Below, in pieces: positions 44,230-54,054 of a DNA stretch of 64,000 bases (position 1 is the stretch's first letter; each line of letters starts with the position of its first letter). A program made the position numbers and the translations under genes. The notes beneath the pieces were generated by a model that ran no database searches, was not told the origin of the DNA, and saw only the letters and a program-made list of their open reading frames with translations. This DNA comes from Conchocele bisecta. Taxonomy: Eukaryota > Mollusca > Bivalvia > Lucinida > Thyasiridae. The stretch is taken from positions 115,790,067-115,854,066 of the forward strand of contig CM055265.1 in the NCBI GenBank assembly GCA_029237695.1. The letters are read 5' to 3'.

Positions 44230-44476
44230 CCATGCTAGTGTATTTTGACGTATTATACCCCCATATTTCAAATTCAATGCGTATTTTACTTTTTGTTTTG
44301 CAGCTGAACTAAGTAAATTTTAAACTTTACTAAAGTATTTTCACTACTCAATTTGAAAATGAATGCGTATATTCACATTTCTGTGAGTATTTTGTACTCC
44401 AACTTTCGATAATCGATGCGTATTCTGCTATCGTAAGTGCGTAAAATACGCCAATACGCACCTTATCTGGAGCCCT
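44230..44476. repeat. MITE family Q, right part
   Basis: Matches 11620-11815 and ends CACCTTATCTGGAGC 32 nt before the next splice acceptor. Confidence 0.75.
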
Positions 44477-44508
44477 GATTATTTTCTCTCTTGTTTGTAT
44501 TATTTCAG

Positions 44509-44616
44509 CTTGACAGCCTGAGGCAGTTACACGACGTCGAAGGAAAACACATCCTTGCAAACTACCGGCCACCGTTACCGCTCGGGCGAAGGAAAATACG
44601 GGCCTCATTTAGATGA
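44509..44616 (+). CDS. Alpha-carbonic anhydrase, last exon and stop
   Basis: The acceptor TTTGTATTATTTCAG ends at 44508. 36 codons including TGA at 44614-44616. It encodes LDSLRQL, then NYRPPLPL and the family C-terminus RKIRASFR. The protein stops at the usual end of the catalytic domain with no transmembrane or GPI-type tail, so a cytosolic enzyme is likely. The six exons together give about 247 residues. With the missing N-terminus, length would match the usual ~260. I see no clear AATAAA in the next 150 bp, and a G-rich tract follows at 44638. Confidence 0.93.
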   Translation, partial: LDSLRQLHDVEGKHILANYRPPLPLGRRKIRASFR

Positions 44617-44637
44617 TACGTCACTGGCTACGACACA

Positions 44638-44668
44638 GGGGGTGGGGGAGGGGGGGGGGGGGGGGTGT
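44638..44668. repeat. G-rich tract
   Basis: GGGGTGGGGGAGG followed by an unbroken G run, 25 nt after the carbonic anhydrase stop. Potential G-quadruplex in the 3' UTR; assembled length unreliable. Confidence 0.75.
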
Positions 44669-44892
44669 GGTGGGGTGGCGTTGGGAGTGTGCTAGTTACA
44701 GCCTTTGTCACGGAGGTTCCCGGATGCAGGTGCACGTTTTGCCAAAATAGGCCGATTTCGCCTCGATACGGGTATTCTTTTTATCATAACTTTCTTATTA
44801 TTTAGCCGATTTTGATGAAATCTAGCGCTCGGAAGACGGAATATCCGGAAAATGATGTAGCATCCGTGATTGATCGGAGTTGATTTGACTTA

Positions 44893-44973
44893 CAGTGGGG
44901 TCAGCGTGTAAGTGCACACACGAACGAACACGACAGGTTGGTTCGTGTGTGCACTTACACGCTGACCCCACTG
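44893..44973. mobile_element. Mariner-like palindrome, centre-deleted copy (81 bp)
   Basis: Same ends and TA flanks as 41504-41603, but 19 bp of the right arm next to the centre are gone, leaving a hairpin with unequal arms. Confidence 0.9.
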
Positions 44974-44975
44974 TA

Positions 44976-45631
44976 TCATGCCAATCTCTGATTTTTCTTC
45001 AAAAACCGTTCAGAAGAGTTTGGGGAGAGAAGTTATAATGAAAATACTACTCGAGTTGAGGCGTAATGAGGGATCGTAGATAGTTATTTCCCTTCGCAAA
45101 TCTATTTATAGAGATCTGGTCATATGTGGTATTTTAGCGTTTATTTCTTACTGAACACCGAGTACAACCATTGCTATTGCGATCAGAGTATACTCAGATC
45201 TGACTGCACGTATGTGCAGTCTGGTCTGCGTCTACACTGGGTGCGATAATATCAATACATGTGAAAACAATCCGGCGAATAATGCAATCCTGGATCAGAT
45301 TACGCAGATGCGTAGGATGATCTTGATCAACAATCGTTAAAACGCTCGAATGTGTCATTTTCACAACAATTCCTTCTACATTCGCCCTTGTTACAATCAA
45401 TGAGGCCCTACGCATTATAATTTGGACCGGATTTCTATAAATAAATTCAAAGGGAGATAACTAGCTACGATCGCTTATTGGCCTGTATTGGTTGTTCATA
45501 TATTCAAAACGCGCACCTGCATTCGGGTAGTTTACCCTCAGTATTTGTACCCTGCCTCGAATCAATACGGTACCCGCGAAGTAACATGTGGTGCATTGTG
45601 AATATGAAATCGATGCGGCATGGTTCAGTAC
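44976..45631. other. No gene recognised
   Basis: A small GTATGTGCAGTCTGGTCTGC segment at 45200-45240 resembles the 157-bp satellite hairpin. Otherwise unassigned. Confidence 0.4.
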
Positions 45632-46027
45632 CAAGGTGCATGATCACGTGGTTACAACAACAATAACGTCGCCCACTCTAAAGTAAGTATTATTTGATAT
45701 TTTAATATATCACAGCAAACGCGTCTTCATGAGCTGCATTTGGTGGTCCAGGGAGTTCGGCACAGACTTATGTCGTTTTTGCGAAGAATCGATTTCCGTG
45801 TCGGTAGACACGGAAATCGATTCTTCGCAAAAACGACAGAAGTTTGGGCGAAAATACAGAGACCACCAAATGCAACTTGCTTAACAAGACGCGTTTGATG
45901 CGCCATATTTCATTAAAATCCGTTACGTAATAAGGACAACATAAAAGAATGCGTACTTTGAATCAGATGGATTCTGGAAGTTTCAGTACTTGTTGTTGTT
46001 GTTAGTACCAGTTGATCATACACCTTG
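45632..46027 (+). mobile_element. MITE family B, near-complete
   Basis: CAAGGTG and CACCTTG ends, flanks AGTAC and AGTCC (4 of 5). Perfect central hairpin of about 31-bp arms with a loop of a few bases. Confidence 0.9.
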
Positions 46028-46060
46028 AGTCCTCAACTATGTGAATTTGCAGACAGCTAA

Positions 46061-46300
46061 AGGTACATGCCCACTCAGTAGGCATACAATGTTCTTTATA
46101 GGAATTAAATAAGTGTATAATTGTGTCACTATTCCACCATTTCTAAAAATTACGAATGCCCTATATACAGATATAATAATTTAGTAATATTTATTTTACT
46201 GATAATGAAGCGCGGTGGTATTAGGCTATTTTCATATGCAAATGAGGCATGATATTGTTTACTTATTTATACTAATCAAATGCGTCAAATCACGACGTGA
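46061..46300 (+). repeat. MITE family C, left half
   Basis: AGGTACATGCCCACTCAGTA then the GCCCTATATACAGATATAAT and GAGGCATGATATTG segments. The right terminus is absent. Confidence 0.75.
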
Positions 46301-46667
46301 CGTAGTGCTAATCCCTGCTAGTGGTATTTAAACGCCATTCGTTGAATGGGCGTTACCATTATGAATGTATGGACAATGTAATATTTGCATGTACATGACG
46401 TTTGTAGTAATATATTACTTCTTGTATATAGAGTATCTCAAACGAGTTTCCATTTGGTATGAATTTATGAAACAAGTCACGCACAATTTATGTATTTTTA
46501 AATTTAAAATTGCTGATGATTTTCATAAACGTCATATCAATGGAAATGAGTTGGAGATTCTACATGACTATACACAAACCAAAGAGCAGACAACTTGGAC
46601 ATTTCCAACATGTTTCTGCGAACTGACGTGAACGCATCTTATTGATTAGTCCAATACATACGACGCT
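46301..46667. other. Open stretch of unknown nature
   Basis: An 88-codon frame (46365-46631) is present but has no recognisable domain, and splice context was not convincing. Probably not a gene. Confidence 0.35.
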
Positions 46668-46727
46668 AACCGCTACGTACGATGTTACTTCGCTAAGCGA
46701 AGTAACATCGTACGTAGCGGTTATCGT
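46668..46727. repeat. 60-bp palindrome
   Basis: Arms CTAACCGCTACGTACGATGT and complement meet at TTCGCTAAGCGAA. A half copy is at about 6733. Confidence 0.88.
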
Positions 46728-46976
46728 GACCCAGTAAGCGGAGTGAAACCATGGAATACCTTGGTATACGTATTGATTATCTCAGCAGAGATAAATAGTT
46801 TTAATACTAGCAATAAACCCATGTTAAATATGCCCTATTATAGGTCCCCGTTCTTTGTAAGCACTTCATATTCACCGAACAGGAGCACATTCTAACAATT
46901 GCAGTACTTTTACAGAGTCACTGACTCTTCTAATGACGTTCAAAATACGATGAAGTCAACGTCAAAACATAGTTAA

Positions 46977-47219
46977 CCCTCAGACCGCTAATCACAACAA
47001 TTGTCGTTTGCTGTTGCTTTTATATCTTGCCTTATTTATCAATAAAAACATGTTTTGACAGCACTTCAGAATCATTTCCAATGGAAATGATTCTGAAGTG
47101 CTGTCAAAGCATGTTGTAAATTATTCTAAAGTGCGTGTCAAAGCATGTTTTTGATGATAAACATGGACAATAGAAAATAAACAGCAGACGACAAAAATAA
47201 TAAGATAGCGGTCTAAGGG
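46977..47219. mobile_element. 243-bp foldback MITE, TTAA-flanked
   Basis: TTAA at 46973-46976 and 47220-47223, ends CCCTCAGACCGCTA and complement. The inner hairpin is on GCACTTCAGAATCATTTCCA. TTAA plus CCC ends fit a piggyBac-like element. Confidence 0.85.
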
Positions 47220-47223
47220 TTAA

Positions 47224-47692
47224 ATTGCTTTGTGGCGCCATTATTTGGAACGTCTTCATTTTCGGCGTTTGGCGTCACGTTATCGCATACTACGAATACG
47301 TAATTACGGTGATGCGGTCAGCGAATTAATTTCGCTCCAATTGTTTTTACACGTGTGTAATATCACATAAATTTTATGAAATAAATTACAACACAGCATA
47401 ATACGGTTTTCATGTGATAACTATTGTTACGCGATACACTGCCAGTTACGTTTGTCAGGTTTTATGTGTGATACATGCACTGTTTACGGATTTTAGAATT
47501 ATTTACACTATGTGTATGATGTGTGATCTTTTAATAGTGTTGTACAGTTATATTTATGACTTAATGTAAGTGTATTGTATTACAAAATGTACATACACCT
47601 GTATATGTATCTGCTAATGTTTCCACCTATTTGTGGGTGGGACATTGTAGAACCAAACCCCTACTGTTTACCCGCCCATAGGTTACACTATA
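47224..47692. other. No gene recognised
   Basis: AT-rich DNA with repeated GTGTGATNNNTG motifs. No coding signal. Confidence 0.4.
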
Positions 47693-47696
47693 GTCT

Positions 47697-48266
47697 GTTT
47701 CACGAAAGCTGCCCAAATTTTACGGCTACATAAACAATGCAAAAACAATATTTTTTTCGATAATATTAAATTAAAGCAAAATTTAAGAACGAACCTTCTT
47801 TTTATTTCGTGAAATTTGGTCAAATATTGGTTTTATTACGAAAAATTGATTTCTCTAGGGGAATTTAACATGGGGGAAAAAGTGGTAAGGAAGTGTGGGA
47901 GGAGTCAAAAAACGAAAAAATTTGGAAATTGACTCCGAAACCTGACTAGATAGCTTGGATATGATCTAACTAAGAAAACAAAAGTTAAATTTTAAAATTC
48001 GGTCCAGTATTTCTAAAATTCAAAAAAATGTCCCCATGTTAAATCCCCATAGACATCTTCACTCCGTGACGGAGTGAAGATGTCTATGGGGATTTAACAT
48101 GGGGAAACTTTTTTTTCGCAATAAAATCAATATTTGACCGAATTTCACGAAATAAAAAGAAGGCTCATTCTTAAATTTTCCTTTAACTTAATATTATCGA
48201 AAATAATATTGTTTTTGAATTGTCTATATAGCCGTAAAATTTGGGCAGCTTTCGTGAAACAGACTA
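47697..48266. mobile_element. Foldback MITE family G (~570 bp)
   Basis: Ends GTCTGTTTCACGAAAGCTGC and complement next to TATA. Both halves carry AATTTAACATGGGG in opposite orientation. The centre is a hairpin on CATCTTCACTCCGTGACGG. Confidence 0.82.
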
Positions 48267-48387
48267 TAGTGTGATAAATTTGCAACTGTTACCTGATCTG
48301 TATAGGTTCAGTGTATGGTGCTGTACCTATGCAATAGCATTTGTGTTGATTTAATATATCTATTAACCGTTGTCATATGTCAAACTA

Positions 48388-48816
48388 CTGTCTGTTCCAC
48401 GTTTTGCTGACGACGAACTTTTGGCTATTAAACACATTAAATCTAAACAATATTTAAAAGTAAGTACTTTTTCATCAATAACAAAAAAATCACCCTCCTC
48501 AAGAAAATTTGTTTTATGAAATTCCATCAAATATTGATTTTATTGCGAAAAAGCGATTTTCCTATGGGAATTTAACATGGGGGCTAAAAATAGGTTTTTT
48601 TTTAAACCGATTTTCAAAATCTAACTTTTGTTTTCTTAGTTACATCATTTTCAAGCTACCTCGCCAGGTTTCGGAGTCAATTTCCAAATATTTTCGCTTT
48701 TTTGAAATTTTGGAAATTGACTCCCCATAAATTTTTTGTTATTGATGAAAAAGTACTTACTTTTAAATGTGTTTAATGGCCAAAAGTTCGTCGGCAGCAA
48801 AACGTGGAACAGACAG
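48388..48816. mobile_element. Foldback MITE family F, TA-flanked
   Basis: TA at 48386-48387 and 48817-48818, ends CTGTCTGTTCCACGTTTTGC and complement. Shares inner text with 988-1528. Confidence 0.83.
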
Positions 48817-49029
48817 TAGTTTAATAAATATTGAATCATCACTCATGTTAGAGTCTCTATCAACATGTTGTACTTATGCATGTATACTGAGATGAATCAA
48901 ATGCTAGCTAGGTTGTACATACAATACGAGTCACTAATAATGTGTGTGGTCTTGTTAGTTAAACCATACTTGTTGAGGCCAGGTTGACCCGTCAGAAGAC
49001 AAAAATTGAATGTATTGCAAGCACGATGC

Positions 49030-50590
49030 ACACTAATCCCTGAAACCCCGGGTTGTTACCTCAAATCCGGGTTTGAGGAATTATTGTGCACACTGATACA
49101 TTAAACCCGGGTTCGAGGAATTATTGTGTACACTGATACATTAAACCCGGGTTAGAGGAATGTGTATGCACACTGATACATCAAACCCGGGTTTGAGAAG
49201 TTATTGTGCACACTGATACATCGAACCTGGGTTTGAGGAATTATTGTGCACACTGATACATCAAACCCGGGTTTGAGAAGTTATTGTGCACACTGATACA
49301 TCGAACCTGGGTTTGATGAATTATTGTGCACACTGATACATCAAACCCGGGTTTGAGGAATTATTGTACACACTGATACATCAAACCCGGGTTTGAGGAA
49401 TTATTGTACACACTGATACATCAAACCCGGGTTTGAGGAATTATTGTGCACACTGATACATCAAACCCGGCTTTGAGGAATAAATGTGCACACTGACACA
49501 TCATACCCGGGTTTGAGGAATTATTGTGCACACTGATACATCAAACCTGGGTTTGAGGAATTATTGTGCACACTGATACATCAAAACTGGGTTTGAGGAA
49601 TTATTGTGCACATGATACATCAAACCTGGGTTGAGGAATTATTGTGCACATTGATACATCATACCCGGGTTTGAGGAATTATTGTGCACACTGATACATC
49701 AAACCTGGGTTTGAGGAATTATTGTGCACACTGATACATCAAACCTGGGTTTGAGGAATTATTGTGCACATTGATACATCATACCCGGGTTTGAGGAATT
49801 ATTGTGCACACTGATACATCAAACCCGGGTTTGAGGAATTATTGTGCACACTGATACATCAAACCTGGGTTTGAGGAATTATTGTGCACACTGATACATC
49901 AAACCCGGGTTGGGGAATTATTGTGCACATTGATACATCAAACCCGGGTTGAGGAATTATTGTGCACACTGATACATCGAACCTGGGTTTGAGGAATTAT
50001 TGTGCACACTGATACATCAAACCCGGGTTTGAGGAATTATTGTTCACACTGATACATCAAACCCGGGTTTGAGGAATTGTTGTGCACACTGATACATCAA
50101 ACCCGGGTTGAGGAATTATTCTGCACACTGATACATCGAACCTGGGTTGAGGAATTATTGTGCACACTGATACATCAAACCTGGGTTTGAGGAATTATTG
50201 TGCACACTGATACACTAAACCCGATGAGTGTGCACATTGATACATCAAACCTGGGTTTGAGGAATTATTGTGCACACTGATACATCAAACCTGGGTTTGA
50301 GGAATTATTGTGCACACTGATACATCAAACCTGGGTTTGAGGAATTATGGTGCACACTGATACATCAAACCTGGGTTTGAGGAATTATTGTGCACACTGA
50401 TACATCAAACCCGGGTTTGAGGAATTATTGTTCACACTGATACACTAAACCCGATGAGTGTGCACATTGTTACATCAAACCCGGGTTGAGGAATTATTTT
50501 ACATACTGATACCGTAAATCCGGGGGGGGGGGGGGGTTGAGGAATTATTTTGCACACTGATACATTAAACCCGGGTTTGAGGAAGGTTTG
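49030..50590 (+). repeat. 40-bp satellite, about 38 units
   Basis: Unit TGTGCACACTGATACATCAA followed by ACCCGGGTTTGAGGAATTAT, exactly 40 bp for most units. Each holds the 12-bp palindrome AAACCCGGGTTT (often AAACCTGGGTTT) and TGTGCACA. Two units (near 50213 and 50443) are broken by CCGATGAG, and a G run interrupts the array at 50523-50536. Confidence 0.95.
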
Positions 50591-50881
50591 TGCATTTTGG
50601 CCAACCTTAAACTCCGGGTTTGACGTCTTGCCTGAATGTTTTCACACTGTGGGGCCAAGTTACCCGGTGTAGTAAGGGTCACTGGCTAATTATTAAAATA
50701 TTATTAATTTGAATGTCTTTATTTTATAGTAGCGCCGAGTGTTAAGTTTTCTACACCCCCTCCCCCACATGCAGTTGCAGTCCTGCTGAATGAACGTAAA
50801 CATACATAAAACAATTCGATCAATCGATCAATCAAGAGTGTGATATTCAATCAGGATCTACACTGCCACATTTCTCAGATA

Positions 50882-50981
50882 CAGTGGGGTCAGCGTGTAA
50901 GTGCACACACGAACGAACACGACAGGTTGGAACCAACCTGTCGTGTTCGTTCGTGTGTTCACTTACACGCTTACCCCACTG
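50882..50981. mobile_element. Mariner-like palindrome (100 bp)
   Basis: TA at 50880-50881 and 50982-50983. Arms as in 41504-41603 with two right-arm changes. The 2-nt centre is AA rather than TT. Confidence 0.9.
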
Positions 50982-51071
50982 TAGCACATGTCCATTGTAT
51001 GCCGTGATTTCTCACGAATCGTCTCTGAGAGTAATAAGTGTTAAAATAGTGAAATGACTTATTCTAATGTG

Positions 51072-51280
51072 TGACTGTGCCTGGAGAAATGGGGCTTATG
51101 GGATTTATTACCAGTGTCGCTCTTGGTCAAAAAATACGCTCCAGTAGCCTGATGGCGACCTTTATTGCTTGGTTGAAGCATGACGGGTGCTTAATTGACG
51201 GAAGGGCGAACAGGCTGATTGGGATGTACACTGTTTGCAAAACCCATAACCCTTTTCCCCCGAGTCATAACCACATGTAG
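51072..51280. mobile_element. MITE family D copy
   Basis: GGAGAAATGGGGCTTATGGG at left; right end GCAAAACCCATAACCC...GAGTCATAACCACA. Confidence 0.75.
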
Positions 51281-51409
51281 ATAGGCGATATTTACTTCAT
51301 TAACCCTTTCAACCCTATATAATCAACAATGACTTTTTAATTATTTTCTTTCTGATTAATAAGAAAATGTGATTTTGTTCTTACAATTGAATTCGATCAA
51401 TACTGACAA

Positions 51410-51840
51410 ATGCTGCAGATCTGATGAGACGGAGCTGTGGGTGGTTGGTCGGGAGCACGCGAAGGGTAATTTAACGATCGGGATTCATCCTTACCGGAAT
51501 GCCGACTTGCATGATTTGGCTCTCATGTACATTTTCGGACTTCTGATATTTGAGAGCTAAATCCTGTTATGCACCATTAAAAAGTAATAAGATGAGTGCT
51601 GATCATATTACTTTTGGGCTTGCAGCTAAGTGACTCTCATTTGGAATGAACCTGGCACCAGGTCAGGATATTCTAATTCCAGGGCTGAATATATATTTTT
51701 CAGTAAATATTGAGTTCTGATTTTGGGAACTTTTCTCATTATGGACAGGTTAAATACGGGATAGTCAAACCCGTTGGCTCGGCCTTAAATGACCGTAGCT
51801 GTTGATATGCCGTTAAACACCAACATTCAATCAATCGTTA
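51410..51840 (+). mobile_element. SINE-like element
   Basis: Collinear in parts with 43430-43846 (GGCACCAGGTCAGGATATTC, TGAATATATATTTT, AATATTGAGTTCTGA) and ends CCGTTAAACACCAACATTCA followed by ATCA repeats. Diverged; target duplication not seen. Confidence 0.65.
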
Positions 51841-51969
51841 GGAGCCAGTTCATCTGGATCTACGGTGCATGTTGGTTCTATGATCTTTAGGGTTGAAAGT
51901 CTTAAGCCACATTTGCGGCCGTTCAGTCGGCGGAACAGGTGGCAAGTTGGGAGCATGAGAGAGGGTAAA

Positions 51970-52205
51970 TATGGCAGTCACTGGAGAAACAGGGCTTATG
52001 GATGTTGCGACTAGTATAGATCCAGATCAGCCTGTGCATCCGCACAGGCTGATCAGGATCTGCACTGTTCGCCATTTCATCAATGAAACGCCCGTCATTC
52101 TTATAATAACCAATATATCTTGTTATCAGGGTACGGGAGTGTGCTATTTGATCAGGATCTACACTGCCCCAAATCCGACAAACCCCATTTCTAAATTCAC
52201 AGCCA
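51970..52205. mobile_element. MITE family D, well preserved
   Basis: GGCAGTCACTGGAGAAACAG at left and CCCATTTCTAAATTCACAGC at right. Perfect central hairpin CCTGTGCATCCGCACAGG. Confidence 0.8.
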
Positions 52206-52371
52206 CAATTTGGCAATGGGATTCTTCCCTACCGGAATCCAGACATCACTGGTTTGGCCCTCAGGTACATTTGTGGCCTTCTTGTTACTTGAGAGTTGAA
52301 TCCAGTTATACATGTGGTATGGAAGACAAAATAATCCTTACAGCATACCCATTTTCACTCTGATATTAAAT

Positions 52372-52608
52372 ATCTAGAAGGTAGAACACTCGCCATCTTT
52401 TCAACCAGCGGAAATGGTACTAGTGTACCTTAGGCCCGGCTCCCTAATTCAGTAATTGTAACGCGCGGGAAGGCCGGAACCATGCTGGTTCCGGCCTTCG
52501 CGCGCGTTACAATTACTTAATTGGCGAGCCGGGCCCAAGGTAATTAATCCACTTCATTTGGTTGAAAAGATGGCGAGTGTCCTACCTTGTAGATATTTAA
52601 TATGGGAT
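52372..52608. mobile_element. 237-bp palindromic element
   Basis: Outer arms ATATCTAGAAGGTAGAACAC and complement, middle arms GGCCCGGCTCCC..., centre GCCGGAACCATGCTGGTTCC. Nearly the whole length folds back. Confidence 0.85.
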
Positions 52609-52609
52609 C

Positions 52610-52790
52610 GAGAGACCCCAGTTTCAATTCCCACCTCTGCCGCTGCGAATGGTTGATTCGGCGTGTCCTTGGGCAAGATAACTTCGTGCTAGCCTAGTCC
52701 TATCGGATGGGGACTTAAATAGTCGGTCCCGACATGCAAGGTCATCGAGCCAGTGCCGTCGTTAAATCAAAGCATTTAACATTTCATACC
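52610..52790 (+). mobile_element. tRNA-derived SINE-like fragment
   Basis: AGTTTCAATTCCCACC resembles a pol III B box. It is followed by GGCGTGTCCTTGGGCAAGAT, a stretch common downstream of the tRNA head in animal SINEs. The A-box side is not clear. Confidence 0.5.
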
Positions 52791-53545
52791 AACTGCATGT
52801 GAGTGACTCAGGCGTGGTGAAGTCCTGGTACCAGGTGTGGTTATTCTAGGTTCAGAGCTTAGTATATAATCAGTTCTGATCTTTTTTGGAACCCCCTCCC
52901 CCCCCCCACCCAAACCCTCCACCCAACCGCATACTTAAACTTGGCCTCCCACATCCTAGGTAGTAACATAGGAATACATTTTTTTCGTCCACCCTTTAGA
53001 TATGACTTTTTTTTTTTGCAAAATAAACATTTAGTAAACTATTAATAAACTATGTATTCAGGTGACGCATTTGCTTGATATACATAAATTAACAAGAGGC
53101 CCAAATGGGCATGTGTCGCTCACCTGAGAATAGTTACAACAGAGCGATCGCCTCATTGATACCTTCCATTTGAAATTTGGTTAAAAATGAAAATTGACAC
53201 CACCCCCACCGCGGACCCCACCAACTTATGATCCAGGAGCCACACTTTTAACAAATATGAAAGAGCATCGACTATCGATCATTTCTGCCATATTTCATCA
53301 AAATCGGTCTGGCGGTTATTGAGATTTGTTTCCAGAATTTAAGCTATTGTTTAGACAGTGGGCACCCTGTGATATGCGACAACCTCCATTTTAGCATACA
53401 CTATAACCCCTGTAAACCGGACAGAGAGACAAGTAAGTTGTACTTAATTTTGATATGCTTCGTTTCCCTTTATCTCCGAGGATAATGTATGTTCATGATC
53501 GCAAAGCACCCACACATGTCTTGAAGCAGGTATATGCAAGTTTCA

Positions 53546-53612
53546 CAGTGGAACCTCTCTAAACCGGGATAGGATGTCCCCAGGGTGTCGGGTTTAGATG
53601 GGTTCCACTGTA
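53546..53612. repeat. Small palindromic mariner-like MITE
   Basis: CAGTGGAACCTCTCTAAACC and GGTTTAGATGGGTTCCACTG arms with A/TA at the edges. A scrap is at 1558-1580. Confidence 0.7.
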
Positions 53613-53699
53613 TCTGAAAATGTTTAACACAATGACCATTACTGTAAAATTTGGCTAGAATCGGCCAAGCGGTTCGTGAGATGAAGACGGAGCTGGTTC

Positions 53700-53810
53700 A
53701 TCGGTTGAATTGCGAACAGTGCAGATCCGGATGCACAGGCTGATCAGGATCTTCATTGGTCACAAAACCCACAAGACCCATTTCTTCAGTCACAGCCAGA
53801 TTTAAGCTAT
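53700..53810. repeat. MITE family D, right part
   Basis: GAACAGTGCAGATCCGGATG through ACCCATTTCTTCAGTCACAG. The left part is missing. Confidence 0.7.
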
Positions 53811-54054
53811 ATGTGAACATTCCGCGAATGTTGAGTAAGGCATTTTAAGTTGGAATTGGCCGCCCGCATTATTCTAGATTAAGCATCATTGACTGCGATT
53901 TGCATCTTATGAAATTGAGGTTTAACATTTCGGACCATGACCGGCGGTATGGTACGTGACCCTTTCTCTGTATCAATTCTGTATCAACTATAAGCTGCAA
54001 TATTTGGTTCAGAAGGCTAAACAACTGCCAGCCTGATATTTGTACACACACGTA

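Noticed and set aside
46365..46631. 88-codon frame rich in aromatic residues
   Set aside because: No domain, no splice context, no homologous copy; length is within chance in AT-rich DNA.
49030..50590. CRISPR array
   Set aside because: Units are contiguous 40-bp tandem repeats without unique spacers, in a eukaryotic setting.
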